Shown here piece after piece: positions 44,393-56,600 of a stretch of DNA of 64,000 nt. This DNA comes from Cristatella mucedo. Lineage: Eukaryota; Bryozoa; Phylactolaemata; Cristatellidae. Under the pieces are notes generated by a model. The model saw only the letters and a list, made by a program, of their open reading frames with translations, did no database searches and was not told the DNA's origin. Numbering within the stretch: position 1 is the first letter of the stretch; every line of letters starts with the position of its first letter. The stretch is taken from positions 371,501 through 435,500 of the forward strand of contig WPIO01000039.1 of assembly GCA_009760855.2 (NCBI GenBank), in the 5' to 3' direction. The position numbers and the translations under genes are program-made.

Positions 44393-44769
44393 ATGTACCC
44401 AAACACCAGAAAGAACCACTGGGAGCCCCAACAATTTCTATGATCTTTTCACGTGGGGCAGCACTTATTGCCACGAAACTTTCCACAGAATTTTCTGAGC
44501 TTATTGAGAAACTGTTCGGAGCAGCTTTCTTTGTCCTAATCTGCGTCCCGGAGAATTGTTTACACTCGATAATCTTATTAATTTGTACTTCGCCGAGGAT
44601 ATCAGCTTACACCTTCGCCATCGACAGCAGTGGGAAGACATGTTGGAGTTACTTGAAAGCTGTCGTCTAGAGCCGCGACACACATTGTTCGGTAAAGCCT
44701 AATCTGACATGCAGCGTGGAGTCAGCACCGGCCGTGGGTCTACCGGCAGCATTAACTTGATGTTGTTTC

Positions 44770-45760
44770 CCCTACTGAGAACTCTGTCCAAATAACAATG
44801 GGTAACCGGCTTATCCTCGTGAAAAATTACGGGAAATTTCAACGTTGCATTACAATATGGCCTGAGCGTCCACTGACCTAGTGGTCAGCCCAGCCTAGCT
44901 GGTGAGCCCGGCCAACTGCTGTCAGGCAAGGACTCCACACCACGACCTGGTTCGTGAAGTGCTCGAATCTTACCTTTAGTCTCTTTCTGCTTTTGACCAA
45001 GTTCTAAGCGAGGCGTTTGCTGAGCTGTGACAGCACGCAGCTCGCGGGCTCCTTCTTCAGTCTCTTCCTGTCGTAGAGTTTGACGTTGTGACCTTCTGTT
45101 CAGTTCTGGCAGCAGCAGCAGGGCATTTGCTTGCTTTCTCTCGCTTGTTTTTCTCGTTATTGTCTGCGGTAGATGCGCATACATTCAGCACGCTCAAATT
45201 ATATTTCCAATTTATTGCAATGAAAATTTGCCGGTCCACAAGTTCGGGCGAAAACTGCAGGTTTAAACGGAAAGAAGCTTGCACCCATGAAAATCAAAAA
45301 ACTTCCAACGTTGCTTTGAAAGGCTGGCCTGAGTGCCCACTAACCTAGCTGGTAAGCCAGCCCCACCGACTGCCAAGCTTAAAGCTCATTTCCATCAGCG
45401 CCGGGTAGCAAATCACAATTTAGTTGCATGTTTGGAACGCACGGACATGTTGGGCATATATAATTTATATTTGCTATACGGTATGCCCCCCTCCCCCCCC
45501 CCTATAGAATCACTGGCAGATTCTATGCTTGTCCAGTGCCAGCCGAAGCACGACTTCCGGTCGGTCCCACCCACCCTTGGAATTTTCCAAAACGACAACT
45601 CAACTGGTCCAAGCAGAAGCTGAGGAGCACCGGCAACCCAGTCGTCACTTCGGTCGACAGCAAAGATGGTCGTAGGGCAGAGAGCCCAAGCTGCTGGGGT
45701 GCCAAGGCAAACTGTTTTAAGTGCATAGTCATGTAAAGTTCTAGCATTTCAATGTTCCAA
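44770..45760 (+). repeat. About 900-bp dispersed repeat E, copy without insertion
   Basis: Similar in order to 52095-53045: ctcgtgaaaaattacgg, the tRNA-like start gcctgagcgtccactgacc, tcagtctcttcctg, attttgccggtccac... and the end aagttctagcatttcaat. A further partial copy of its start lies inside at 45318-45365 (gcctgagtgcccactaacc). No protein domain seen. Confidence 0.65.
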
Positions 45761-45763
45761 TTT

Positions 45764-46530
45764 ATAATAATAATACACTTGATATATCGCCCTCGGAGAA
45801 CTCAATCTCTTTCTAGCTTTACACTTGCTGCAAAGGAAACGCGATCGAATGGTGAGTGGTATCATGTTTGATAAACAGCATGAATAACATAGTTAGGTGT
45901 GACATGCAAAGGGTCAGCATGCAAGTATGGTTAGTGGCAGCATGCACAGTGTCAGCACTCATAAGCACATGATTGATAATGATTAATCACAGGGACTCAC
46001 TAAATGCTGTCATCAATAGGTACGTTTTTTAAGTTCTTTTTAAATGTGGTCAAGTCAGGGGATGTCGTGATGCAAGTCGGTAGTGAGTTCCAGTTCCAGG
46101 CTTTGGGAGCATACGAACTAAAGGCACGGTCTCCAAAGGATTTGAGGTTTGTTCGAGTAATCGGTAGACTGTTGGATTCCGAAAAGAGGGTGGTACGATG
46201 CTTGGCCTAGTGGAGGGAGTAGATCTGATAGGTAGGCAGAAGCCAAAGAATGAAGTGACCTAAAAGTGAGCGACAAAACCTTGAAGTCGATCCGTTGTTG
46301 ACTGGTAGCCAGTGCAGGTCGGCGAGAAGTGGTGTGATGTGGCAACTGCAACGCTCACGACAGACAAGCCTAGCTGCAGTGTTTTGCACAAGCTGTAAGC
46401 GCCTGATTGCACATGCCGGTAGGCCAGCAAGCAGTAAGTTACAGAAGTCAAGACTGGATGTCACAAATACATCGACCAACTTAGATCTGGTATCCTTATC
46501 TAAACAAGCCAGAATTTCAACAATGAGAGG
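45764..46530 (-). mobile_element. LINE family A copy
   Basis: AAT tail at 45764-45775, stem-loop with a shortened 5' arm, 3' UTR, and C-terminal coding region to about 46530 with one small frameshift near 46295. It is truncated at ccagaatttcaacaatgaga. Confidence 0.75.
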
Positions 46531-46589
46531 GCATGTTACGCCAATTATGCAAATTAGCTAATTATAGCTACTTTTTTATTTTTTTTACA

Positions 46590-47345
46590 GATTGTTACAC
46601 TGGAGAAATGAGAGCCAAGAAGTTTGCTTTCTCAAGAATTTGGCGAGAACCGACTGACCACTCAAGCAACTGCTACTTCTGCATGGTGCACCCTTCTTAT
46701 TGTCGATCTGGCAAGAGTGTGCCTCCCATTATGTATCCACACATTCCTACATGCATTCCCCTGTACCTCACTGCCCCGAGCTCCTGTGCCAAACTCTCCG
46801 GAGAGGAATCTGCCAGCTCCAGGAGAGAGTAGCAAGATCAGATATCGAGGACGATATTTTACAGATCCAGATTCAAATTCCACATATGCTGCCGAGGAGA
46901 TATAATAACTCCATATTTACTAACCCAGAAAAACCTCAACGATCTTATTATAGAATGCTCCAGTGTTGAGCTTCCAACATCTATGCTCAAGGAGTGGAGC
47001 TTGTTGGATAAAAATGTGAAAGCAAAGGACCGAAGAAAGCGTTCCAAACTTGTATCCAACTTGGGAAGATTGGCTGTCATTCTGCAAGGATATGGTCGGT
47101 CTAGTCGAGGCTAATGGAATCACATGTAACTCGAATGATTGGCAACTATTCATAGACAGTTTATCCAGGAGCTTCAAAGTCCACTGTCTCATAACGAGAA
47201 CAACTACCCGTTTCTTCATATGGTTCACTCTGTGTACCTCAAAGAGCACTAAACCAGTGTCCAGTTGTTGCTGAGTGCCTTGAAGTATGGCGACCGCGAC
47301 TGAGAGGTCATTGGAAACTTCAAAATGTTGTCATTCCTGATGGGC
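46590..47345 (+). pseudogene. Broken copy of a multicopy invertebrate protein family
   Basis: Frame 46590-46760 encodes the signature FSRIWREPTDHSSNCYFC and MVHPS, followed by MYPHIPT. Shifted frames then give PVPHCPEL (46760-46790), DPDSNSTYAAEE (about 46868-46903), LKEWSLLDKNV (46984-47015), FCKDMVGLVEANGITCNSND and WQLFIDSLSRSFK (47077-47180), and NFKMLSFLMGG (47310-47345). The order matches an uncharacterised protein family that I recognise as many near-identical predicted proteins in invertebrate genomes, usually considered mobile. At least four frameshifts break it. It is flanked by LINE A and LINE B fragments. Function unknown; the paired cysteines suggest a zinc site. Confidence 0.6.
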
Positions 47346-47384
47346 GGTTTAACAAAGTTTCTTAATCCGTGGTGTTGCAATGCG

Positions 47385-48140
47385 ATCATCGAAAGCTAGA
47401 AATTTAGGCGTCGACTTTGATGACTTTGACACTAGAAAGTTTCATTCACAAGACGGCCTTTACAGCTTGCTTTAGGACTACTTACCACGGTGACTGGCTA
47501 AAGATCTTACTTGCACCCTAGTTCAAACAACAGTAATTCAACATTGGCAGGACTAGCGGAAAAAGCCATTGAGCCTTTTCAGTTGATGGTTATCGTTGCA
47601 AGGCTGGTTCATAAATTCAAGGAATGCAGTCACGTGCGTATTTCGCTCAAGGAGTTTCGATGGCTTACAGTTGATCAACCGATACAGAGCAATCTGCCTC
47701 TGACCTACCACGGATCGTGTCCCTTGTACCTAACAGAAGTGCTGCACCACTTTCAGCCTCCTCGTGCCCGCAGGTCCCCTTGGGACGATAAATTAGCTAT
47801 TTCCTTCTTTCAGTTAAAAAACCGTTGATGACAAGCTTTTCCTCTACAGGTCCTAGACTCTGGAGCTCACTACCACAATTCTTACGCAATGGCATCTTCT
47901 CTCCTGCTGCCGACTATGGTGCATCCTTTCCAGCCAGCATGCACTCTGCTACTTCCATGCTACTCACTTCCTCGACCGGCTTCCCCAACCTCGGCTATGC
48001 CTCCTATTTGTGGAGTGAGATGAAGCCTGCTGGCTTGCGTGTGGCACACCAAAAGCTGCTTATCCTTTGAATGTGTTACCGAAAACTGTCGAGTGTAACA
48101 CCCACCTAGCTTATGCAGCTTTAAAGAGTCTCGTATGGAG
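47385..48140 (+). mobile_element. LINE family B, degraded plus-strand copy
   Basis: C-terminal region recognisable from the ARNLGVDF-like start to AEVLHHFQPPRARR and TGPRLWSSLPQFLRN at 47840-47890, then the B 3' UTR, much decayed. Several stops. It lies downstream of the stop of the methyltransferase gene. Confidence 0.65.
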
Positions 48141-48496
48141 ATAAATAACTGTGCTAGACAGAATATGTGACACGAGCGAGACACATTATTGGCCAAAGAC
48201 ACGCCGCCATTAACCAAAATTTCTATTCGTCTGGCACACGGCGGCACACTTGCAGTGGCAAGTCAATCAAACGACAAGACTTCATTTGTTAACCTAAGAT
48301 CGAGTGACAAGATCGGCGGACAAATGCCACCGTGGCTACATGCGAGCAGCCATTGCCAAGCCAGGCATTGCACAACTCACGAGGGGCGCATGTGGCTAGC
48401 ATCAGCCAGCGAGGAGGAGCAGCAGCAGCACGGCCACACCGTGGCGTGGCCGCCATCGAGAGCAGATGGCGACGCGCTATGTCGGCGATAAAGCTT

Positions 48497-50351
48497 TCAT
48501 TCGCCGGAGGCCACGCCGGCTTTGCCCGACCGAAAACAGTCGACGGCAGCGCGCACGAGCGCGATGCGCTCGGCTGATGCCCCACAGCAGCCGCCCACGA
48601 CGGCAGCGCCCAGGTCAAGCCACGAGTGGATGAGCGATGGTGTCATGGAGAAGGCTGCAGCCAGCTGCTCACCGCCGCTGATGCCGCACCAGTCGGGGTA
48701 GGCGATGAGCCCTTTCGCAGACACCTGGCCGAGGCTGCTAAGCAGCGGGCCCACGGCCGACGGAGATACGCAGTTGACGCCGACGAGCAGGATCTGATCG
48801 CTGGACGCAGCACGCGCAGCCGCATCGCGCAGCGGCTCCCCGTGAGCCGTGTGCTCGGCGTCCTGCAATGCGATGTATCTCCGTCCATAACTCCACAAAG
48901 ACTGTGTTTGGGTGTCATGCAGGAGAGTTTTGTGTTGCGCACTCGCAGCCTAAGCTGCTTTCGGTACGCATTCGGTAGCCAACAGACTTTGTCTCACGCA
49001 ACAAAGAGAAAGTGGGAAGCATAGCAGAGTCAGGAGAGCAGTTGCAGTAGTGAGGAGAGCATGGAAGTAGCAGCTCAGGACCGCTGAAAAAGATGTGCCC
49101 TAGTCGGCAGTTGGAGAGTAGATGTCGTTGCGTAAGAATTGTGGAAGCGAGTTCCACAGTCTAGGACCTGCAGAGCTAAAGCTTCTGTCGCCAACGGTCT
49201 TTAAGCAAAGGAGGAATGGAACAGCTAATTTATTGTCCACACAGGACCTGAGGGCGCGAACAGGCTGAAACTGGTGCAGCAGTTCAGCTAGGTACGAAGG
49301 AGCCAAGCCGTGGCATGCCTGTGGGTCAGCGTAAGAATTTTGCTCTGTATCAATTCATCAATGGTAGCCATCCTAGCTCTTTTAGCAAAGGAGACACGCT
49401 GTCAAACCTCTGGGATTTGCAAACTAGCCTTGCAGCCACATTCATAGTCAGCTGAATGACCTTGTGGCCTTTTTCGGTAGCCTAGCCAAAAGGAAATTAC
49501 AATAATCTAGCCAAGATAGAACTAAGGAGCATTTCACATTTTCCCATCCACTCCACCTTCATATACGTACCATTGCAAATAATTTGGACCTACTTAGACA
49601 AGGATATCACAGCCAAGCTAGTCTATGCATTTGTGATATCCCGTCTCGACTTCTGTAACTCACTAATAATAATAATAATAATACTAGCTGATTCAACAGC
49701 CTCTTTTATATAGCGACAAAAGAGCCGTTAAGGCTGTCACCACCGCTTGCAGCGGCGATAAAGAATCACCCACCGCAGGATTCGAACCCACGACCTCGGG
49801 GCCGAGGTCGTGAAAAGCAACCACCTTACCTAGTGAGCAGTGATGGCTCACTACTTGCAGGTCTACCAGCCAATGCAACCAGCCTCTAAAAGTAAGTGAA
49901 AAACTCTGCAGCCGGGCTTGTCTGTCGTGAGCATTGTAACTGCTAAATTACACCATTTATCACCGCCCTGCACTTGCTCCCCAGCAACCAGCGCATCAAA
50001 TTTAAGGTTCTGCTACATTTTCTTTGCCCCAGCCTGCCTATTGGAAATATTTCCTAATCAGGCTTTGAATTGTACAACCTACTCTTCTGATTGATGACTC
50101 AAGCCGTTTAGCTGGGCCTCTAATCACCCTTAAGATCCTTTGGAGATCATGCCATCAGCTCCTAGTAAACCAAAGTCTGGAACTCATTCCCTTCTGACGT
50201 GACAAAATCCTCCCCCCCCCCGACTGGGCGACATTCAAAAGGAAACTAAAAACCCACCTGTTCTTCACAGCATTTGCAGGGTCCATGTGTTCATTATGCA
50301 TGCTGACACTGTGCATGTTATCTATCGCTCACCAATCGACATGATTCCTCA

Positions 50352-50391
<40 letters not shown>

Positions 50392-53300
50392 CATATATAT
50401 TTATATATATTTATTTATTTATATATTTTTTATATATTTATTTATTTATTTATTTTTATATTAGCAGGACTTCAGGGCAGTTAATTTTTAAAGTTTTGAG
50501 AGCAATTCCCCAAAGAGTCCTGTGTCTCACCACCCCATTGCATGACTGAACGTGTCAGTCAGCAACAGTTCGTGCAGTGTTTGGTAGACACAGTTTTAAA
50601 ACTTTTGCTTCGATGACAATGACAATATACTGTATTGTTTGCAGTTGCGATAACAGTATATAATAATGTTTGCTATGACAATATAAATATACTTACTGTT
50701 AGCTTTGAAAATTGACAATACAATAACAATAGTATTGTTCCAAGGCCTGATCGCACAAGATGAAGCGATACGACTTTTCACTTTCTTTTCGTTACAAGAA
50801 TCTGTAGCCTACAACCGCAACACTAGCCCACTCGAGGTTCTCGCGAGCCTGCGTTCGTGAGATGAGTGACAAGCATAGATTCCTCCTCGATGCTGCCCCT
50901 CCTTCCTCGCTGCTGCTCCGCACTTAGCGCAACCATTAACAGCATAGCTCAGCACTACAGCAAAATCGAAATGTACCGCCTTGCCATCAGTCAGATTTGA
51001 CTAATGTCAACAGTGAACTGAGTGATGTTGCACTGCTCACCTCTAGGCAGACCAGATAAAAACCCTGGTCCTCCACTAAGCTCCGTGCCAGGCTCGGCAA
51101 CTATGGCAGCCCGCGCAGGCCTTTTTCTTCCGGGAATCGCTGACGCACAGCCGCTTCAGCTAGCGAGTGGCCACGTGTAGCAGCAATGCCACCGAGCCAG
51201 GCCGAATGCAACACGGCGGAAACGTTTCGCAAGCAGCAGCAGCGGCAGTTGCGATGCTCGGCGTCGCCTCTGCCCCCACACCCACCTTGCAACAGAACGA
51301 CATCCACGCCCTCGCCGAAGGGAACTCGCGCAGCAGCTTGACAAGAGCGTCGGCCTCCTTCTGAGCCGGTATGGTCTCGAAGGCGAGGACGTCGACGCCG
51401 CCTTTGAGTAGGGCCTCGACGCGCGGCCTGTGCCAGTCGACCAGCTGGTCCTCGGTCATTGCGTCCACGTAGTTACCGTGATACTCGGAGCGGTCGCACA
51501 AGCACGCGCCATACGGTCCCACGGCTCCGGCGATGAGAACGGGCCTCGCTGCACAATGGGCATCGCTGCACAAAGCACGGGCGCACAAATGCCTCAACCG
51601 AGACGTGCCTGACGCGGAGCGCGTGCACAGAGTAGGGTGACAGGCCGTGGGCTTTGCCGAACGAGCAAAAAAGGCGAGCAACGGAAGTGCAATCGAACGG
51701 GCGGTGGTGGTCAGGAACGGAAGCTGCCTAAACGCTGCACAGCTGGCAGCATTGGAGAAAGATGAGCGGCAGAATTCCAACCGGGCACACGCGTCGGCGC
51801 ACACTTCTTTGCTCAGCACTTCTCTCGTCAAGGCAGACATGAACGTTACAAGAAGACAGGATACAGACACGCCCGAGTTTCAAGACACTTAAGGAGAAAC
51901 AGAAAAGGTTTTTCTGCAGGACGCATTCACTCGGGTGACAATACGCTGAGAAACCCACCGCAGACCTACATTCGAAAAAACTTCAGGGTGGTAACAAGCG
52001 AGTGCAGCCGCTTCTAGTAGCTACAAGTTGAACGGCAAGATATCGTATGGACAGCAGCACTTAGCACCTGGGACGTCAGAGCTCTCGTCTCTTAAAATAA
52101 CCACTAAACTTATGCTTGTGCTGGTGAAAAATCACGGAAAATTTGTTTCACTGTTCCATTACAATGCAGGCCTGAATGTCCACTGACGTGGTGGTAAGCC
52201 CAGCCTTGGCGGTGAGCCCGGCCTACTGTCGGGCAAGGACTCCATTCCACGACTTGGGTCGTGATGTGCTCGAATCGTACCTTCGGTCTCTTTCTGTTTT
52301 TGACCTTGTCATAAGTGAGAAGTTCACTGGCTGAGCTGTGACATCATGAAAGTCCTGAACGTATGCTTATGTGTGTTGACACTGTTGCATGCTGCCACTA
52401 ACTGCACTTGCATGCTGACCCAGCGCATGTCACGCCTAACCATGTTATTCAGGTTGTTTATCAAGCACGATACCACTCACAACTCGATCGAGTTTCCTTG
52501 TACAGCGCCTAGACAGAGATTGAGCTTTCTGAGGGTGCTTTATCAAGTGTATTATTGTTATTATTATTGTTGTTCTTCAGTCTCTTCCTGTAGTAGAGTT
52601 TGCCGTATGCGAGTTTCTGTTGACCGTCGGCACTATGGCACTGAGCGGCTTCGTTGCTGGTTTATCTCGTTAAGGTCATCCATAAGTAAGCTTATATTCT
52701 GCTTCCTTATATTCTATTCCCAACTCAGTGTAGTGAAAATTTACCGGTCCACAGTGGTGGGCAAAAACTACAGCCACGTGAAGAAGATTATGCACGCCTG
52801 TCGCTTATCAAGGGCAGGCGCAGCACGACTTCCGATCGGTCATGCTCATGCTGGTAGCTCTCCATTAAGCCAACTAAGCATAAGTCCAAGCAAAAGCTGG
52901 GCAGCGCTGCCAATCGCAAATTCGAGCGACAACAAAGGGGATAGTAGTGCAGAGAGCTCAAGCTCATCGAATGCCATAACTGCCCTTTGAACAACCCTAT
53001 ACGTTGTTTATTGTCTGTGAAGTTCTAGCATTTCAATATTACTTCCAACTACGAGAAGTGCATGTTGCAGCTAGATATGCAAATCAGCATATTATCTCCA
53101 ACTTTTTACACTCATTATTGCATTGCCATATGACTATAAATACAACCAATATATCTATCTATCTATCTAAGGACTCTTGTACTCGTGACATCAGTAATTG
53201 TGCCGGACTGACGAATCAACTAGCCTAGCTTATTATAGGAGTAGGCAAGTGGCATGGCTCCAGCCGTGCAGACGGCAAAGTCCCTTCTTGGAGAGGTCAT

Positions 53301-53581
53301 CCTTAAACCCATGTCAGGGGAGATTACGTTAGCATCCCACCTAAGTGCCTAGAAAGAGATTGAGTTCTCTGATGGTACTACATCAAACGTATTATTGTTA
53401 TTATTGTCATTATTACATCTGTGTAGCACAGGAAACTCATTCATGACACACAGGAACCTGTTGTCCCAATGATAGCTCACATGACAAGAAATGCTCCGAG
53501 CACAAAGGATGGCAAAACATGTAGCTGCATTTGGGGGGAGGGATCGGTCTCGGCTCGGCTCCGATAGTGGCGGTGTTAATA

Positions 53582-53621
<40 letters not shown>

Positions 53622-56600
53622 AAAAAGATACTGTTTAGAAACCATTACCAAATGATTGGTGGTAACATCTGCAAGCAGCAGGCACAGTGTAAGCATGCAT
53701 ATGCACACAAAGGACGACTCACAAAGGCTCACCTGTTGCTGTATGCAACATAACCACCTGGCTACAGCAACATAACCACCTGGCTACAGCTTGGATAGAT
53801 CTCAAGAGAAGAGACCGTGAGTGGATAGAGATCCATTGGCTAGATGACCTCATAAACTCCACAGTCAAGTCTGAAAACTTTCAACTACATAACATTCCAA
53901 AATTCGGGTATGCTTAGATCAGAGTACCACGGCCAGGTTATTACACAGATGGATCTGGGAGGAGAGAGTTACAAAAGTATTGACATGCTTTCACAGATAT
54001 ATGGACTAGGATGGAGCTAAACTAAGCAGCTAGGCCTGTCTGTCGTGGGAATCTGAACTGCCACGTTACATCAATCCACTTCTCTCTGACCTGCAATTGC
54101 TGACTATCAACAGGCATTCTCCCATTCAAGGTCAAGTCACAAGCATTTAAGTCCCTCAATATCTCCCCGAGGCTTATGTATCTGAAATATTTAGTCCTCA
54201 GGCCTCCCTCGCGTCAAACCAACTTCCCCTCGGACTCGAGTCGTTTAGCTGTGCCTTTAAACAACATCAAATCCTTTGAAGACTGCCCTGTGCCTCTAAA
54301 GCCATCAACTTGCTATCGACTGACACCACGATATCCCCTGACTTCACGACATTAAAAGCAAAACTAGAAACATGCTCCTCAAAGCACATGCTTCATCCAC
54401 GTGAATCGTCTTAGATTGGCTGGTTTAACAGCCTCATTTGTATAGCAGCAGAAGGGTATTAACGGCTATCACCATCGCTTGCAGTGGGTAATAAAAGGAT
54501 CCCCACTGCTGGGCTCGAACTCACGACCTGATGATGATGTGATGTACCTCCATCTGTAACTCCCCAAAGCCATAAAGTCTATGTGGGTGTTAAGCAGGAG
54601 AGTTGTGTATAGCGCACTCACAGCCTAAGCGGCTTTCGGTACGCATTCGGTAGCCAACAGACTTCATCTCACGCAACAAAGAGAAAGTGGGAAGCATAGC
54701 AGAGTCCGAGAGAGCAGTTGAGGTAGTGAGTAGCATGGAAGTAGCAGCTCAGGACTGCTGAAAAGGATGACCCTTAGTCGGCAGCAGGAGGGTAGTTGTC
54801 GTTGCGTAAGAATTGTGAAAGCGAGTCCCACAGTCTAGGACCTGCAGAGCAGAGCTTAAGCGTCTGTCGCCAAAAGTCTTTAAGCAGAGGAATGGAACAG
54901 CTCATCTGGGCTGTAACCAGAACCTTATCCTTAGGCTAAGACCCAGGAGCTATCCTTCGTGTGCTTACGTCTGCTGCAAATGTCCATGTCATTATTAACC
55001 ACTGCCTGAAATGTTTTTTCCCCCAGGCTACTTAAAGTGCTAATGCAGAAATTAAGTTATTACTAGGCTCGCTAAAAATGCTGCTATTATTTGCATAAGG
55101 TAGCAGCAACTCGTCCTGGCGTGGATGCCAATTTTCTAAAGTTGGCATACTGGTCGTAAGAGCAGCATAGACCAGCATGCCTGGCTATTCGTCCGGCTTC
55201 CGGCAGTATTTCCATTTGTATGCCACTGATGCAAGATATGAGCAATATAGTGAGAGATATGATATGAGACATAGCAATATGAGATATAGCATGATATGAC
55301 ACACCACTAGTTTCCTAGTCAGGTGGTGCAGTCTCGCAGGCCCTCCTAATACACAAACGAAATACTCCAAGTCAACCTTGCTAAATTGGTCCCACATCTG
55401 TGGTGATCCCTTGCCTGCAGCCACAGAAATGGAGGGGGGTCCAGATAAGCGAGTCGGCCGAGTGGCGTAAGCTAAAGATGTAGTATCCAAATTGCATTGC
55501 TAAATTTGAATGAAGCACTGAATAATAATAGACCTTGAGTACAGATTTTTCACAAGCTTTCTCAAGCTTTCGCTCTTGTATTTCATGCAGACGTTAAACT
55601 AGCTAGCTCAACTTCCAGCTAGTTGAACGTCGGTAGAAACCCGGACGCTGACTGGTTGAAGGCTTAGTCAAAGGATCAAACCTATCCAGAACGTAGGCAA
55701 GCGTATAGTTGCATTCCACCAATGAAGGCAGGTTGGTCTAAGGACTGCAAAACGGGGGGGGGGGGGAATGTTTTTCTTCCGGACAGCATCAATATCCAGG
55801 GTCTTAATGTGACGATTCACGGAGGATTTTTAATACAAATGCATCGCCAAGGTGTGAGACCACATAACTTGTTTTAGAGCATTGTTTCAAAACCCACTTG
55901 TGCAATTATGCACTTTTAATGTCCTGCTGCAATAGAAATGCTCTCCTGTCGGTTGGTTCTATTGCCAGAAATTCTCTAAAAAAGAAGCAAAATCGCGAGT
56001 AAAAACCCTGCACAGAATGTTATATAAATTTAATAACCAACCAAGAGACTGGCACAAATTTGATTGAGCAGCTAAGCAAATAAACTTCGGTGGCGTCTGC
56101 ACTAAAAGTGGCCAAACATCCTCGTACAGTGTCGGCCCAACTCTACTCCACATACTTAGTCGGACAGGCCCGAGTCACCTGTTGTGGTACAAAGCTGTTT
56201 CCGAAGACTGCTTGGCGTATTTATTTTTAGCATTTAATAACCATTAGGCACTTCGTCTACCGAGGGTAGAGAACGCTTGCCAGTCAGCTGCTCGGCCTGT
56301 GACAGAGGCTGCTGGCCTTCGGATAGCTCTATCGCTACAACATTCACATTTTTTAGAAAGGCTTCCTTCCGCTTAGGTTTTCATTCACTCGACTTTTCCG
56401 CGAGCATTCAACGAGTTCACGCCTTCGGCCCCTAGCCACCCAATCCGGATGCGCGTTAACAATGTCCGACTAGCGAACGAAAGGCCTCGGGTGCCGGCGC
56501 AGGGCGCTCGTCCGGACCCGTACAGGAAACGGGCGTCCGTCCGAAGCCGGACGAGCAGCCACTGCCTTTGTATTTACTATCCGCGGGAAGCGAGGTCAAC

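Noticed and set aside
51160-51870. Full 236-residue minus frame as methyltransferase exon
   Set aside because: Residues before 51565 and after 51286 do not match the family, and splice sites at those points give perfect phase.
14967-54534. tRNA genes suggested by A and B boxes
   Set aside because: The sequences do not fold into a tRNA cloverleaf and recur with a common non-tRNA body and tail; they are SINEs.
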